Shown here: piece by piece, positions 37,354 through 47,022 of the stretch | Layout of the letters: each line of letters starts with the position of its first letter | How positions within the stretch are numbered: position 1 is the stretch's first letter | Source of the DNA: JTS-RE37 sp041744575 | Lineage (GTDB): Bacteria; Bacteroidota; Bacteroidia; Flavobacteriales; Flavobacteriaceae | Reading direction: 5' to 3' | Assembly (NCBI GenBank): GCA_041744575.1 | Contig: JBGTKP010000037.1 | Span: 1-64,000, forward strand | DNA length: 64,000 bases | The notes under the pieces: generated by a model | Databases searched by the model: none | What the model was told of the DNA's origin: nothing | Seen by the model: only the letters and a program-made list of their open reading frames with translations | Translations under genes and position numbers: made by a program

Positions 37354-39801
37354 ATGCTAATTAGAAATGGAATCTCTCCGGCTCTTGGCCTCTTCATTTT
37401 TCTTATTGTAACGCCTCATTTTTCTGCCCGGACCCAACTTGTAATCCATAGCCCGGACCAGCCATCAGTTTCCCTCAGACCCTATGCTCAGATCCTACAG
37501 GGTGCACCTGGGAATCCTGCCTATTTTTCAGGTGAATCCGGGGATGCATTCATGGACCTTAAGGAGATGGATGAGAATATCGGGTTCTCCGATGAGGATT
37601 TTTGGGTTCGATGCACTATAACCAATGAGACAAATCGCTACCTCAATTACTACCTGGAAATTGCCAGGCCAATAACAGACTATGCGACATTGTATGTAAA
37701 GGACCAAGAGAATTTGGTAAGCACACAGAAAAGCGGTGATGCCATTGCCTTTGCTGACAAGAGTATTGCTCACAGGAAATCCCTTTTTCATCTGGGCATT
37801 AAAGCGAATGAAACCATACAATTGCTTATACATTTAAAAAGTGACGGAGAGGTACTGAAAATACCCATGAAACTGATTACCCCAGGGGATTTTCTTTATC
37901 AAACCTACAGAGAACAACTCTTTTACGGGTTTTTCTATGGTATCCTGATCCTTGCTTGCGTTATCTACCTCTTTTTCTATTCGGCGATGCGTGACACCGC
38001 CTTTATATACTATGGCCTTTACGTATTTTTTATAGCCATGCTTGAATTTTCACTCGATGGCCTCTTCCATCAATATATCCTGGCGGATGGCGGATGGATC
38101 TCAAACCGCGCTGTACTGGGTTTTGCCCTTGTTTCCTTATTCTGTTTCGGGCGATATGGGCGTAGCTACCTGGAACTTCGCACACACCATCAGAAGTTGG
38201 ATACTTCTTTCAGGATCATCTCCTGGATCATCCTTATGAGTCTCGGATGCTTGTTTTTTATTCCGGCATTTCTCAAATTTTGTTACCCTCTGGCCAATAT
38301 CATAGGGTTAGTGGTATTGCTTCAAATGATCGGAGCCATTGTGATGCTGAAGCGGAAAAATATTCCCGTTGATAATTACTTTATGGCGGGGATCACTTTT
38401 TTAGTAATGGGATTCGCAATTTTCATTCTGAACAATCTTGAGGCAGTTCCAAATTCATTCTTTACGGACAATGGAGCCAAATTCGGAATTGGACTGGAAA
38501 TCATATGTCTTTCGCTTTCCATGAGCAACCGGATCCGACTTCTGAGGAAGCAAAATGAAGATAATCAGTTGCTGGCGTTGCAGCGGTCCGAGGATATGAA
38601 CGAGATAAAATCCTCCTTTATTTCCAACATCAGTCATGAACTGAGAACGCCGCTCAACCTTAATATGGGGGTTGCCGGTTCCTTGTGTGATGATAAAAGT
38701 GATCAGGATCTGCGTGACAAATGCAAACTGATTTTAGGTTCGTCCGAGAATTTGCTGGGTAATATAGAGGATATCCTTGATTTTACAGTGATTGAAAAAG
38801 GCAATCTGGAATTACAGGAGATACCTTTCGATCTGGACTGTGTGCTCAATAAGGTGACCCGGACCAACCAGGAAAAGGCCACGAATAAAAAGTTGCACTT
38901 CGACTTTAGCTGTGAACCAGGAATCCCAAAGAAGATCATAGGAGACAAATTGAAATTACTGCAGATACTGAACAACCTGATGGACAACGCGGTGAAGTTT
39001 ACCACCAGCGGAAGTATCGCGTTTCATGTGGGATACAAATTAATGAAGGAAGGCCAGGTGTGCTATACCTTCAACATCAGGGATACAGGTATCGGCATCA
39101 CCCGCGAAAAGGCGGCTACCATTTTTGAATCGTTTACCAAAAAATCCTTTATGGATAAGCGCGAATTTTATGGGCTGGGTCTCGGACTTTTTATCGTAAA
39201 GAACTATGTTGAGCTTCAGGGAGGTAGGATTTCATTTAAAGATAATCAGTTACAGGGGACGGTTTGTTGTGTTGAACTCGAATATCACCTGGACCCTGAA
39301 GAAGTATACGAGACAACCTTCCCGGCTGTCACCGGAACCTTACAACCTATGCAACCTTGTGACATTCTGCTGGTCGAGGATAACAAAATGAACCAAAAGG
39401 TCATCGCGCTTCTCGTAAAGAAGTGGAACACAGTTACCCTTACCATAGCGAATAACGGACAGGAAGCATTGGACCTGATAAGACAAAGGACATTCGATCT
39501 CGTGCTTATGGACCTGCAGATGCCGGTAATGGACGGCTTTGAAGCGACGGCCGCCATTAAGAGCGGTAAATTGGGAGTGGCCGCAGCATCAACGCCCATT
39601 ATTGTTTTAACGGCAGACAGCACTCACAGAACCAAAAAGGAAGTGATGCGCCTGGGAGCCAATGACTACCTGACCAAACCGCTGAAGGGCGATCTTCTCT
39701 ATGCCAGGATCCAAAAACAACTGATACCTGTCCAAAAGGCATCACCGGCCACTTCTTTGTTTTCCGCTGGTAGCATGTTGCGCGGCCCCTGGTTATTCTG
39801 A
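37354..39801 (+). CDS. 7TMR-DISM hybrid histidine kinase with receiver domain
   Basis: An 815-aa hybrid sensor. The signal peptide and a periplasmic 7TMR-DISMED2 domain (about 30-185) are followed by a seven-helix 7TMR-DISM_7TM segment (about 190-400), a HisKA domain with phospho-acceptor in ISHELRTPLN (about 428), a HATPase domain (NNLMDNAVKF, DTGIGI, GLGLGLFIVKNY) and a C-terminal receiver with aspartate in LVLMDLQMPVMDG (about 718). The last 30 residues after the receiver look unstructured. No phosphotransfer or output gene is adjacent. The downstream sequence is a gene remnant. Confidence 0.9.
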   Translation: MLIRNGISPALGLFIFLIVTPHFSARTQLVIHSPDQPSVSLRPYAQILQGAPGNPAYFSGESGDAFMDLKEMDENIGFSDEDFWVRCTITNETNRYLNYYLEIARPITDYATLYVKDQENLVSTQKSGDAIAFADKSIAHRKSLFHLGIKANETIQLLIHLKSDGEVLKIPMKLITPGDFLYQTYREQLFYGFFYGILILACVIYLFFYSAMRDTAFIYYGLYVFFIAMLEFSLDGLFHQYILADGGWISNRAVLGFALVSLFCFGRYGRSYLELRTHHQKLDTSFRIISWIILMSLGCLFFIPAFLKFCYPLANIIGLVVLLQMIGAIVMLKRKNIPVDNYFMAGITFLVMGFAIFILNNLEAVPNSFFTDNGAKFGIGLEIICLSLSMSNRIRLLRKQNEDNQLLALQRSEDMNEIKSSFISNISHELRTPLNLNMGVAGSLCDDKSDQDLRDKCKLILGSSENLLGNIEDILDFTVIEKGNLELQEIPFDLDCVLNKVTRTNQEKATNKKLHFDFSCEPGIPKKIIGDKLKLLQILNNLMDNAVKFTTSGSIAFHVGYKLMKEGQVCYTFNIRDTGIGITREKAATIFESFTKKSFMDKREFYGLGLGLFIVKNYVELQGGRISFKDNQLQGTVCCVELEYHLDPEEVYETTFPAVTGTLQPMQPCDILLVEDNKMNQKVIALLVKKWNTVTLTIANNGQEALDLIRQRTFDLVLMDLQMPVMDGFEATAAIKSGKLGVAAASTPIIVLTADSTHRTKKEVMRLGANDYLTKPLKGDLLYARIQKQLIPVQKASPATSLFSAGSMLRGPWLF

Positions 39802-39847
39802 GGCTTGACGTCTATCTTTTCTGCGGACCAAACTGTAGGGCTTATAA

Positions 39848-40150
39848 AATGACCTGAGGAAACAACCTGAACGGACATATATCCTTTTTGAGCAATCCCT
39901 GAATTGGATCTCACTGGATATCCTCAAAAATGAAAACGGCTTTCTGGAAACGGGAAGAGATCTCATTAAATATGAAACCTTTAAAAAGATCTGGAAAAAG
40001 GAGCGGGAAACTTTTTTGCTGGAAACCTGCAGTCCGGGTATCTTCGCTTCCGGCGATGTGAGGGCAGGGGCGATGAGCAGGGTGGCATCGGCTGTGAGAG
40101 AGGGGTCCATGGCCATTAAATTCGTCCACGAGTATCTGGTGGAGGTGTAG
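39848..40150 (+). pseudogene. C-terminal remnant of a thioredoxin-reductase-like flavoprotein
   Basis: An open frame of about 100 codons without a start reads NENGFLETGRDLIKYETF and then LETCSPGIFASGDVRAGAM-SRVASAVREGSMAIKF before a stop. The GIFASGDVR motif and the following helix are the second FAD-binding segment of thioredoxin-reductase-family enzymes, in the version fused to receiver or cyclic-nucleotide domains. The N-terminal FAD and NAD domains and redox cysteines are missing; a stop (39845-39847) closes the frame upstream. The fragment is therefore a decayed gene, left 47 bp after the hybrid kinase. Confidence 0.75.
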
Positions 40151-40580
40151 GTTGGACTCTCATCCTTTCATCATAAAAGGACGCCTGCCGGAAGGTGAGA
40201 TTTTATAAAACCTGGATGCGCGTTTTCTGCATGGGGGATATCCACATTTATTTGTTTTGATCCGGCCAGTAAATCTTAAATCCAAGACAGGCATCAGGAT
40301 CTCCAATCGCCGTAAACGTTTTGAATTAACCACGGAAAATCATGTCGCATTCAGCCCGTTGGATTTTCGCAATCACCCCTTGTATTTACTTTATTCCCTA
40401 TTATATTTGAAGGAGGATGCTTATTTTAATATCCTGAGGTTCCTATTTTATAATTCAGGGAAACGGGGGATCTATAACGGAGCGGCCTGCTTGTTTTTCC
40501 GGCAACGCTGGGCAAGTAATCCTCCCCGCTGGAAATTGCGAAGGGACGAACCAGATTCTTTAACCTTAATATGATATCTT
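40151..40580. other. Intergenic stretch between the flavoprotein remnant and the DinB-like gene
   Basis: A 105-codon open frame (40257-40574) is present but basic, without recognisable motif and without homology that I can see; it is probably spurious. No hairpin, repeat or RNA was recognised. Confidence 0.5.
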
Positions 40581-41123
40581 ATGAAAGATCCAAAAGGTGC
40601 AGACACACCAAAATCCACAAAACTGGAAATCATCATTCCGGCTTATAGAATGCATTCCCAGAATTTTTTCAATGCCCTGGATGGTATTAGCGGGGGAGCA
40701 GCGCTTGAAAGAAACAACCGAAAAACCAATCATGTGCTTTGGATGGCCGGTAATTTGGTGAATTGCCGCTATTGGTTGGCGGATTTAATGGGAATGCCGG
40801 ATAAAGATCCAAATGAAGAACTCTTCAGGCAGGGAAGGGCCCTGGATGAAAATCTGCCGTATCCTTCTTTGGACGAGTGCAGGAAGAATTTTGAAGATAT
40901 TTCGCCGAAGGTCTATCAGAAATTGTTGAATGCCACCGATGAGCAACTCTCTAAAGCCTATCCTTTTGGTATGAATGTTCCGTACATTCCTGAGAATGCA
41001 CTTAACATGATAGGCTTGTGCATAGGCCGGGAGGATTATCTCCTGGGACAGATAGGACTGATGCGAAAATTGCTTGGATTAAAGGGGATGAGTTATGAAA
41101 TGAAAAAGGACATCAATTACTGA
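40581..41123 (+). CDS. DinB-like superfamily protein lacking its last histidines
   Basis: A 180-aa four-helix protein. Histidines appear in AYRMHSQNFF and KTNHVLWMAGNLV, but the last-helix motif, usually HExYHxGQ, reads REDYLLGQIGLMRKLLG, so the usual metal ligand positions are Arg and Leu. Either metal binding is lost or uses other residues. Unlinked to the other DinB-like gene of this window. The function is unknown. Confidence 0.75.
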   Translation: MKDPKGADTPKSTKLEIIIPAYRMHSQNFFNALDGISGGAALERNNRKTNHVLWMAGNLVNCRYWLADLMGMPDKDPNEELFRQGRALDENLPYPSLDECRKNFEDISPKVYQKLLNATDEQLSKAYPFGMNVPYIPENALNMIGLCIGREDYLLGQIGLMRKLLGLKGMSYEMKKDINY

Positions 41124-41338
41124 AGAATCTATTTTTTAGTTCATTTTTTTTGATTTTAATAAGGCCTTGCGCTGAGAAGTTATGCTCGGAAAAGCGGTTT
41201 CCGGCGGTGCCTGAGAGTTCGAAATCCGGCACAGAAGTTACCGCATTTTGAACCGGGCGGCTCCTTATGGTAATATTTTGCCCGGCAACCGAAACAGGGA
41301 TTGGTAAAGTCTTCTTCCCGGGCGATTTTATTTCCGGC

Positions 41339-42727
41339 TTATTGTTTTAAGGCAGGTGAGATGGTTTCCTGGATCTGACTTTCAATTTTGGATTTATCAC
41401 CGACCACAATGAGGGTCATATTTTCCGGCTTTATATATTTTTTGGTCATTTCCTGAACTTTGGCGGGGGTTACCGCATGCATGTTCTTTACCTTATTGGT
41501 CAGGTAGGATTCATCGAGATCGTGGATATCCATAAATACCAATTGTCCTATAATTCCATTAGGGGTGGAATTTTGCAACACGTATATCCCCGATTCATAA
41601 TTAATGATCCCGTCCATTTCCTGCTGGCTTGGCGGTTCATTTTGCAAGAGTGCTATTTCCTTTTGGATTTCCTTCAGGGAAGCCCCTGTATGTTCCGTAG
41701 TGACATCCGCTACCTCATACCAGACGCCTGACTTGTAATTGGCTTGTACGTCACTATTAGGAGAATAGGTATATCCCTTGTCCTCGCGGATATTACTGGT
41801 GATCCTGGAGGCAAAGGAGCCACCGAGAACGGAATTTGTAACATCCAGTGCGGTAAAATCTTCACTGGAAGGATCTGCAACGGGCAACCCGTAATAAATT
41901 GTGGATTGCGGTGCTCCCGGTCTGTCAATGATCTTCACGGTTCCGGTTGAAACAGGTTCTGCGATGGGATATGCTGTTTCTTTGCCTTTTCTCCAGTCAG
42001 CCATCGATTGTTCAACTGCATTTTTTACTTCTGCACTGTCAAAGTTCCCTGCAACGTAGACGGTAGTTCTCACCGCGCCGAAATTGTCATCATAGAACTT
42101 TTTTATGTCTTCTAGGGTATATGAATCAATCATTTCGTCAGTAGGAAAGATTCTCCCGAAGGCGTGATTGGGATATATTTCCGCCGAGAAATCCCTGTAC
42201 GCCTGAGATTGTGGCTGAGATAGTTGTACCGCCAGATCACGTTTCATGTCGTCCTTTAGCCTTGCCAGTTCCCCGGCAGGCCATTTAGGACTTTTAAGAA
42301 CTTCCGCCATCAGGGCAATTGCCTCGGGCGCAAATTCGTAGAGTACGGAAACAGTGATGGCCGAAGTATGTGTCCCCACCCCTATATTCAGGTTACCACC
42401 CATTCCGGCAATTTCATCCGCCACCTGTTTGGCTGTTTTGGCGGCAGTTCCTTCCTCAAGCAAATCTACCATCAGATCTGAAAGCCATACCTGGTTTTCA
42501 TTTTCATTGATATTACCCGTTTTTATCACGAATTGAATGGTGGCCTTCGGAATGGATCCATACGGGATAAGCGCCAGCGTCAGTCCATTGTCATAAGTGA
42601 CCATTTCTTTTTCTGGCAAAGTAAAATTCTTTGGTTCCCCTCCTTTGGGAGGTTGCTCCTTTTCCTGGGCACTCAAAGGCGCAGCTGAAAATAGGAGGGC
42701 TACTAATAATAGGATTGTTGTACGCAA
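41339..42727 (-). CDS. M16-family peptidase, inactive partner subunit
   Basis: A 462-aa predicted periplasmic protein with signal peptide (MRTTILLLVALLFSAAPLSAQ). The fold is M16, but the HxxEH zinc motif is replaced by WLSDLMVDLLEEGT, so it has no metal site. The Arg/Tyr region of the partner (SFASRITSNIREDKGYTYSP) is kept, which in heterodimeric M16 enzymes completes the substrate pocket. It starts one base after the stop of the active subunit, so the two are translationally linked. Confidence 0.88.
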   Translation of the reverse strand: MRTTILLLVALLFSAAPLSAQEKEQPPKGGEPKNFTLPEKEMVTYDNGLTLALIPYGSIPKATIQFVIKTGNINENENQVWLSDLMVDLLEEGTAAKTAKQVADEIAGMGGNLNIGVGTHTSAITVSVLYEFAPEAIALMAEVLKSPKWPAGELARLKDDMKRDLAVQLSQPQSQAYRDFSAEIYPNHAFGRIFPTDEMIDSYTLEDIKKFYDDNFGAVRTTVYVAGNFDSAEVKNAVEQSMADWRKGKETAYPIAEPVSTGTVKIIDRPGAPQSTIYYGLPVADPSSEDFTALDVTNSVLGGSFASRITSNIREDKGYTYSPNSDVQANYKSGVWYEVADVTTEHTGASLKEIQKEIALLQNEPPSQQEMDGIINYESGIYVLQNSTPNGIIGQLVFMDIHDLDESYLTNKVKNMHAVTPAKVQEMTKKYIKPENMTLIVVGDKSKIESQIQETISPALKQ

Positions 42728-42728
42728 G

Positions 42729-44120
42729 TTATTGTGATTTTTCGTTTTCTGTTAAAAGAGGGATTACCTTTAATATGGTACGATTTTCCTTTATCAGGAA
42801 TTGATCGATCGTATTCCTGATCGTCTCTGGGGTTACTTTTTTGAATTCTTCTTCCAGAGAGTTGATCCTTGCGGGATCATCGTCAAAAAGTGCAAAACTA
42901 CAGAGAAGGTCCGCCCTGCCCAGGCCGAAGGTACCACCAATATCATCATACAATTGGGAGCGGATTTTTACGATCGCCTGATCGAGCATTTGCTGGTTAA
43001 CCCCCGACTTTAAACCGGTCATTACCGAATCTATTGAAACCAGGATGTCCTTATCGGAAGTTTCCTTATCGTAGGTCAGGTTATACATCCAGAGCATGGG
43101 TCCTTTGTAATTGAACATATTCCCAAGGTAATTGATTCCGCCACTCACATCAGAAGTATACCCCCTGTCCCTTTCCAGTTTTTGAGCCAGCAGGCTATTG
43201 TCACCCTGGACAAGGATTTGATCCAACAGGCCCATCGCATAATATTCCGGGGTATTTCGATCCGGCATGTGATAAGCGATGGCGATGGCCGGCTTATTTG
43301 CCAGCGAGTCATTCTTTTCGAATATTTTTTCCTTCTGCTGTTTTGGTTCTTTCAGGTCAGGCTCCGCAGGCAGCTCAGATGACGGGATATCCTTAAAATA
43401 CTTCTGGATCCATTGTTTGGCCATCTCGATATCAAAATCCCCAACCACCGCCAGGGCCGCGTTGTTGGGAGCATAGTACGTTTTAAAGAAGGAGGAAACA
43501 TCCTCAAGACTGGCAGCATCCAAATCTTCCAGGTCGCCATAAAAATTGTGGGCGTTGTACCAGTTTTCATTCGCATACTGAGGCATATCCAACCAGGGGA
43601 AACCGCCGTAGGGCTGATTGAGGACATTCACTTTGACTTCATTTTTTACCACCCCCTGCTGGTTGGTCAGATTGTCCTGGGTGATGGCCAACCCGCGCAT
43701 TCTGTCTCCTTCGGCCCACAACATCGTCTCCAGTTTGTGTGATGGCACTATTTCGAAGTAGTTTGTGTAATCAAAACGGGTGGAGCCATTCAGGATGCCT
43801 CCGTTCTGCTGGACCAGTTTTACAAACTCCATTTTACCCAGGTTTTGCGAACCCTGGAACATCATGTGCTCAAACAAATGGGCGAAACCAGTCTTGTCCT
43901 TAGGTTCAATCCTAAACCCAATATTGTAATATACCGCAATGATGGCCGTGGGAGAGGTATTGTCCTGAGACAGGATCACTTTTAACCCGTTGTCGAGTTG
44001 ATAATATTCCACAGGAACTTTGAATTCTGCAACCGTCTTTTCTTTTTCCTTGTCGGACTTACATCCTGTTATTGCGAGTAAAGGAAGGCATAAAAAGAGA
44101 TTTTTTAGTAGTAATTTCAT
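42729..44120 (-). CDS. M16-family zinc peptidase lipoprotein, active subunit
   Basis: A 463-aa lipoprotein (signal ending LLAITGC, Cys 20) of the pitrilysin/processing-peptidase family. The zinc motif HLFEH is at residues 81-85, and the downstream acidic ligand is expected in KNEVKVNVLNQPYGG. Together with the following gene it forms the active/inactive pair seen in bacterial M16B peptidases, probably degrading peptides in the periplasm. The IS1182 element lies 146 bp upstream of its start and may carry off or disturb its promoter. Confidence 0.92.
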   Translation of the reverse strand: MKLLLKNLFLCLPLLAITGCKSDKEKEKTVAEFKVPVEYYQLDNGLKVILSQDNTSPTAIIAVYYNIGFRIEPKDKTGFAHLFEHMMFQGSQNLGKMEFVKLVQQNGGILNGSTRFDYTNYFEIVPSHKLETMLWAEGDRMRGLAITQDNLTNQQGVVKNEVKVNVLNQPYGGFPWLDMPQYANENWYNAHNFYGDLEDLDAASLEDVSSFFKTYYAPNNAALAVVGDFDIEMAKQWIQKYFKDIPSSELPAEPDLKEPKQQKEKIFEKNDSLANKPAIAIAYHMPDRNTPEYYAMGLLDQILVQGDNSLLAQKLERDRGYTSDVSGGINYLGNMFNYKGPMLWMYNLTYDKETSDKDILVSIDSVMTGLKSGVNQQMLDQAIVKIRSQLYDDIGGTFGLGRADLLCSFALFDDDPARINSLEEEFKKVTPETIRNTIDQFLIKENRTILKVIPLLTENEKSQ

Positions 44121-44265
44121 TCGTGCTAATACTAGTTTAGATGCCTGCTGGCTTTGAATTTATCAGGAAATTATAAAGATTGGAATGACCTTATAATGAT
44201 AGTGGTTGAAAAGCTACTAAGTTAATAATAATGGTCTAAAATTAGGAATCAATAATAAAATATTA

Positions 44266-44280
44266 GAAGCCGTCTCATTT
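44266..44280 (+). repeat. Left terminal inverted repeat of the IS1182 element
   Basis: GAAGCCGTCTCATTT; it pairs, including G-U steps, with the following AAAATGGGGCG and a T6 run, making a terminator-like hairpin at the element edge. Confidence 0.7.
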
Positions 44281-44366
44281 ACCAAAATGGGGCGATTTTT
44301 TATTCATACAGTTTCTGATGTATAATGTAGGCGATTTTACTCCGGGAAAAATTAAGTCAGGGGTTT

Positions 44367-45899
44367 TTACGCACTTTTCTTTCTAATATTGTGTGCCAGG
44401 GCGTGTAATCCGAACTCCAATTCCACTTTATCAAGTCCGCGATGGGTAAATCTTTTAAAATTCCGGTTGTGTTTTATATGGGCAAAGACGGGTTCTACAT
44501 CAGCAGTCCGTTTTTTGCGCTTTATTTCTCCGATTTCAGATAACAGAGCCTCCCGGGCTTTCTCTTTATAATGCTCAAGAGTATGATTGCGTTCCACAAC
44601 GCGATTGCCACTGCCTGTAAAGCAGGCACCTCTTATTGGGCATCCCATACAGTTTTGCGCCCTGTACTTGCTATAGGTCTGTTTGTAACCGGATTTTGTT
44701 GTTTTGGTATTCTCCGATATCTTTTCCATCCGCTGTCCCATCGGGCATACATAATGGTCTTGTTGCTCATTATAATGCAGGGTGTCCCTTTCAAAGGGAG
44801 TGTTCTTTCTTTTCTTCCCCGTAGCATTCTGTTCTTTATCGAAGGTGCCGAACTTTACATATGCCTGGATTCCTTTATTGCTTAGTAATTCAAAATTTTC
44901 CTGGCTTCCATAACCAGCATCGGCAGTAAGGGATTCTGGTACATTTTGGTATAGATATTCATAACTCTCCAGGTGGGGTTTCAAGGTATGGATGTCATTG
45001 GTATGCTGATGCAAAGTGTAGTTGACAATAAACTGGTTTTCAGAGCTGATCTGTACATTATAGCCCGGTTTAAGTTGCCCATTGTTCATATGATCCTCTT
45101 TCATACGCATAAAAGTTGCATCAGGATCTGTTTTGCTGTAACTGTTTCGCTTGCCAAGAACTTCTTGCTGATGTTCATACCTGTGAAGATTAGCAGCAAA
45201 GTTCTTTACAATGTACCTGGCTTTGGCTTTTGCTTTGGAACTGGCCTTATCATTGCCTTTGAGGATTTTATTGATCTTTTGGGCCGTTTGCTCCACTTTC
45301 TCTTTATCGACTTTTTTAAAATCCGGAGGGGTAGGATCCCGGTCTTCTTCATCAGCTATGCTTTGCGCATATTGCCACATCTGTTCAAGTTGCTGCATCA
45401 TTTTCTCCTTGTGGGTCTTTATAGCATTACCCCAGATAAAAGTATATCGTCCGGCTACCGACTCAATCTTGGTCCCATCGGTGTACACTTGCTTTAAAGT
45501 AACCAAACCTTCCTGGGCAAGTAACAACACTACTTGTTTAAAGATGTCTTTAAAAACACCTTTAAGTTTTTTACTTCTAAAGCGGGCAATGGTATTATGG
45601 TCGGCCACTTGTTTATTGGAGAGCCACATGAAATTAATGTTCTCTCCCATAGCCTTCTCAATTTTACGACTGGAGTAGGTATTGTCCATATAAGCATAGA
45701 CCATCACCTTGAGCATCATCTTAGGATGATAACTGGGTTGGCCTTCTTTACTATAGACTTCTATCAATGGCTGGATATCCAAGTGCTCGATCACTCCGTT
45801 TACAATCCTAACGGGATGCTCCGGGGGTATCATTTCTTCAATGGAAGGTGGTAATAGCCAATTTTGTTGCTGGTTGTAATCCTTAAATTTGTGGCTCAT
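44367..45899 (-). CDS. IS1182-family transposase
   Basis: A 510-aa DDE transposase. An N-terminal DUF772-type domain (PSYHPKMMLKVMVYAYMDNT) is followed by the catalytic core with aspartates in YTDGTKIES and LTADAGYGS and the acidic residue near VEPVFAHIKHNR, and a cysteine pair region (CMGCPIRGAC) near the C-terminus. The length is full for the family and the frame is intact, so it may still be active. Confidence 0.93.
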   Translation of the reverse strand: MSHKFKDYNQQQNWLLPPSIEEMIPPEHPVRIVNGVIEHLDIQPLIEVYSKEGQPSYHPKMMLKVMVYAYMDNTYSSRKIEKAMGENINFMWLSNKQVADHNTIARFRSKKLKGVFKDIFKQVVLLLAQEGLVTLKQVYTDGTKIESVAGRYTFIWGNAIKTHKEKMMQQLEQMWQYAQSIADEEDRDPTPPDFKKVDKEKVEQTAQKINKILKGNDKASSKAKAKARYIVKNFAANLHRYEHQQEVLGKRNSYSKTDPDATFMRMKEDHMNNGQLKPGYNVQISSENQFIVNYTLHQHTNDIHTLKPHLESYEYLYQNVPESLTADAGYGSQENFELLSNKGIQAYVKFGTFDKEQNATGKKRKNTPFERDTLHYNEQQDHYVCPMGQRMEKISENTKTTKSGYKQTYSKYRAQNCMGCPIRGACFTGSGNRVVERNHTLEHYKEKAREALLSEIGEIKRKKRTADVEPVFAHIKHNRNFKRFTHRGLDKVELEFGLHALAHNIRKKSA

Positions 45900-45986
45900 A
45901 TATCTGATTATCAGTACTTAAACTTACGAAAATCAATATAAAAATACAAGCCAAAACTGCTATAAACTAAAGAAGCTGCCTCAAAT

Positions 45987-46001
45987 TAATGAGACAGCTT
46001 C
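45987..46001 (-). repeat. Right terminal inverted repeat of the IS1182 element
   Basis: On the minus strand it reads GAAGCTGTCTCATTA, matching the left end except for C to T at position 6 and the final base. With 45972-45978 it forms a GAAGCTG/CAGCTTC hairpin. Confidence 0.7.
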
Positions 46002-46146
46002 ATTATAATTTATGATTTGCTAAACAAACAACAAGATCCGCTTCATAGGATGCATTTGCTAATAGATGATTGCTGTTGAGCCGATAAATTCGATATTGAA
46101 AACAGCCGGGGGGCCGGTATCTGCAATATCATGATATTCCCATTCA

Positions 46147-46782
46147 TCACACATTTGAGAGAAAGGGACATTGTCTTATATAGGTTGTTTCCGATAGCTG
46201 TGCCATCAGAAATTCAGCCAGATCTGTACTACTGATGTTTTCACCTGTACAATTTTCCAGATTTACAACAATGAGTGACCGTTTATTGGTAAGGACAATC
46301 AGTGGCAGGCGCACCAGAGTCCAATCAAGGCCACTTTTCGCAAGACATTCATATTCCACCTGTCTGTCTTCTGTAATCTCAGGATAATTTTCATACATCC
46401 ATTTAGTGGCGAAAAGCACTTTTTCATCCTTCCGGTCCATAGGGCAATTTACATTGACACCTGTGACAACGATGTACCTGCCAAAACCATTTTCCCTGGC
46501 AGCTCTGAGCACATGGCCAGTGGCTTCACTGAAAATAGCGGGCTCACCTTTCGGTTGCCCCAGGGTACTGATTACAGCCTGACAGCCTTTTGTCAGCGCC
46601 GCAACATCAGCGTAGTTTCTGGCATCACCCTGCAAACAGGCAATAAGTGGGCTGTGGATGGCAAGTGCGGAAGGATCTCTAAGAAGTAGTTGAAGTCTGA
46701 ATCCTCTGTTCAGAAGGCGGTTAACGAGATAGGTACCTGACTTTCCGGTACCGCCAATTACGGCTATCTTATCGATTTTCAT
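46147..46782 (-). CDS. NmrA/SDR-like NAD(P)-binding protein
   Basis: A 211-aa atypical short-chain dehydrogenase of the NAD(P)H-binding kind. The nucleotide motif IAVIGGTGKSGTYLV is at residues 6-20, and the RYIVVTGVN and DWTLVRLPLI strands follow in the usual order. The catalytic Tyr-x-x-x-Lys of classical members is not evident, so it may be a redox sensor or an isomerase-like protein. It stands alone beside the IS element. Confidence 0.85.
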   Translation of the reverse strand: MKIDKIAVIGGTGKSGTYLVNRLLNRGFRLQLLLRDPSALAIHSPLIACLQGDARNYADVAALTKGCQAVISTLGQPKGEPAIFSEATGHVLRAARENGFGRYIVVTGVNVNCPMDRKDEKVLFATKWMYENYPEITEDRQVEYECLAKSGLDWTLVRLPLIVLTNKRSLIVVNLENCTGENISSTDLAEFLMAQLSETTYIRQCPFLSNV

Positions 46783-47022
46783 TGATCTTAATTATAAAAT
46801 TTGACAAAACAATTTTCTGTCCTTTTTGAAGGACAAGGGGTTCAAAACCAATCGGATTTGAATGTCGCTATTTTATAATGAGATCCTGATGGTATAAAGA
46901 TAGTGTTTTGGATGAGAGCGGATAAGTCCCGGAATTGAATTATTGATTCACAAAACATATCCGGTGCGGGTGCCCGGCCGCTTTCGACCAGTAAGGCTTT
47001 TGAAAAAATAATTCAGTCATCC

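Larger units (their letters stand above)
44266..46001 (-). mobile_element. IS1182-family insertion sequence, apparently complete
   Basis: A 1736-bp element bounded by imperfect inverted repeats beginning GAAGC(C/T)GTCTCATT and enclosing one full-length transposase. The flanking ATTA on both sides (44262-44265 and 46002-46005) would be a 4-bp target duplication. Both ends carry hairpins with T-runs or A-runs that could insulate the transposase from outside transcription. No inactivating mutation was seen. Confidence 0.82.

Noticed and set aside
40257..40574. 105-aa open frame before the DinB-like gene
   Set aside because: Unusually basic and without recognisable sequence; likely chance.
41124..41338. 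Cysteine-rich frame on the minus strand after the M16 gene
   Set aside because: It has no start codon and begins directly after the M16 stop; a chance reading is more likely.
44571..45678. Long open frames opposite the IS1182 transposase
   Set aside because: They are antisense shadows of an intact transposase with clear catalytic motifs.
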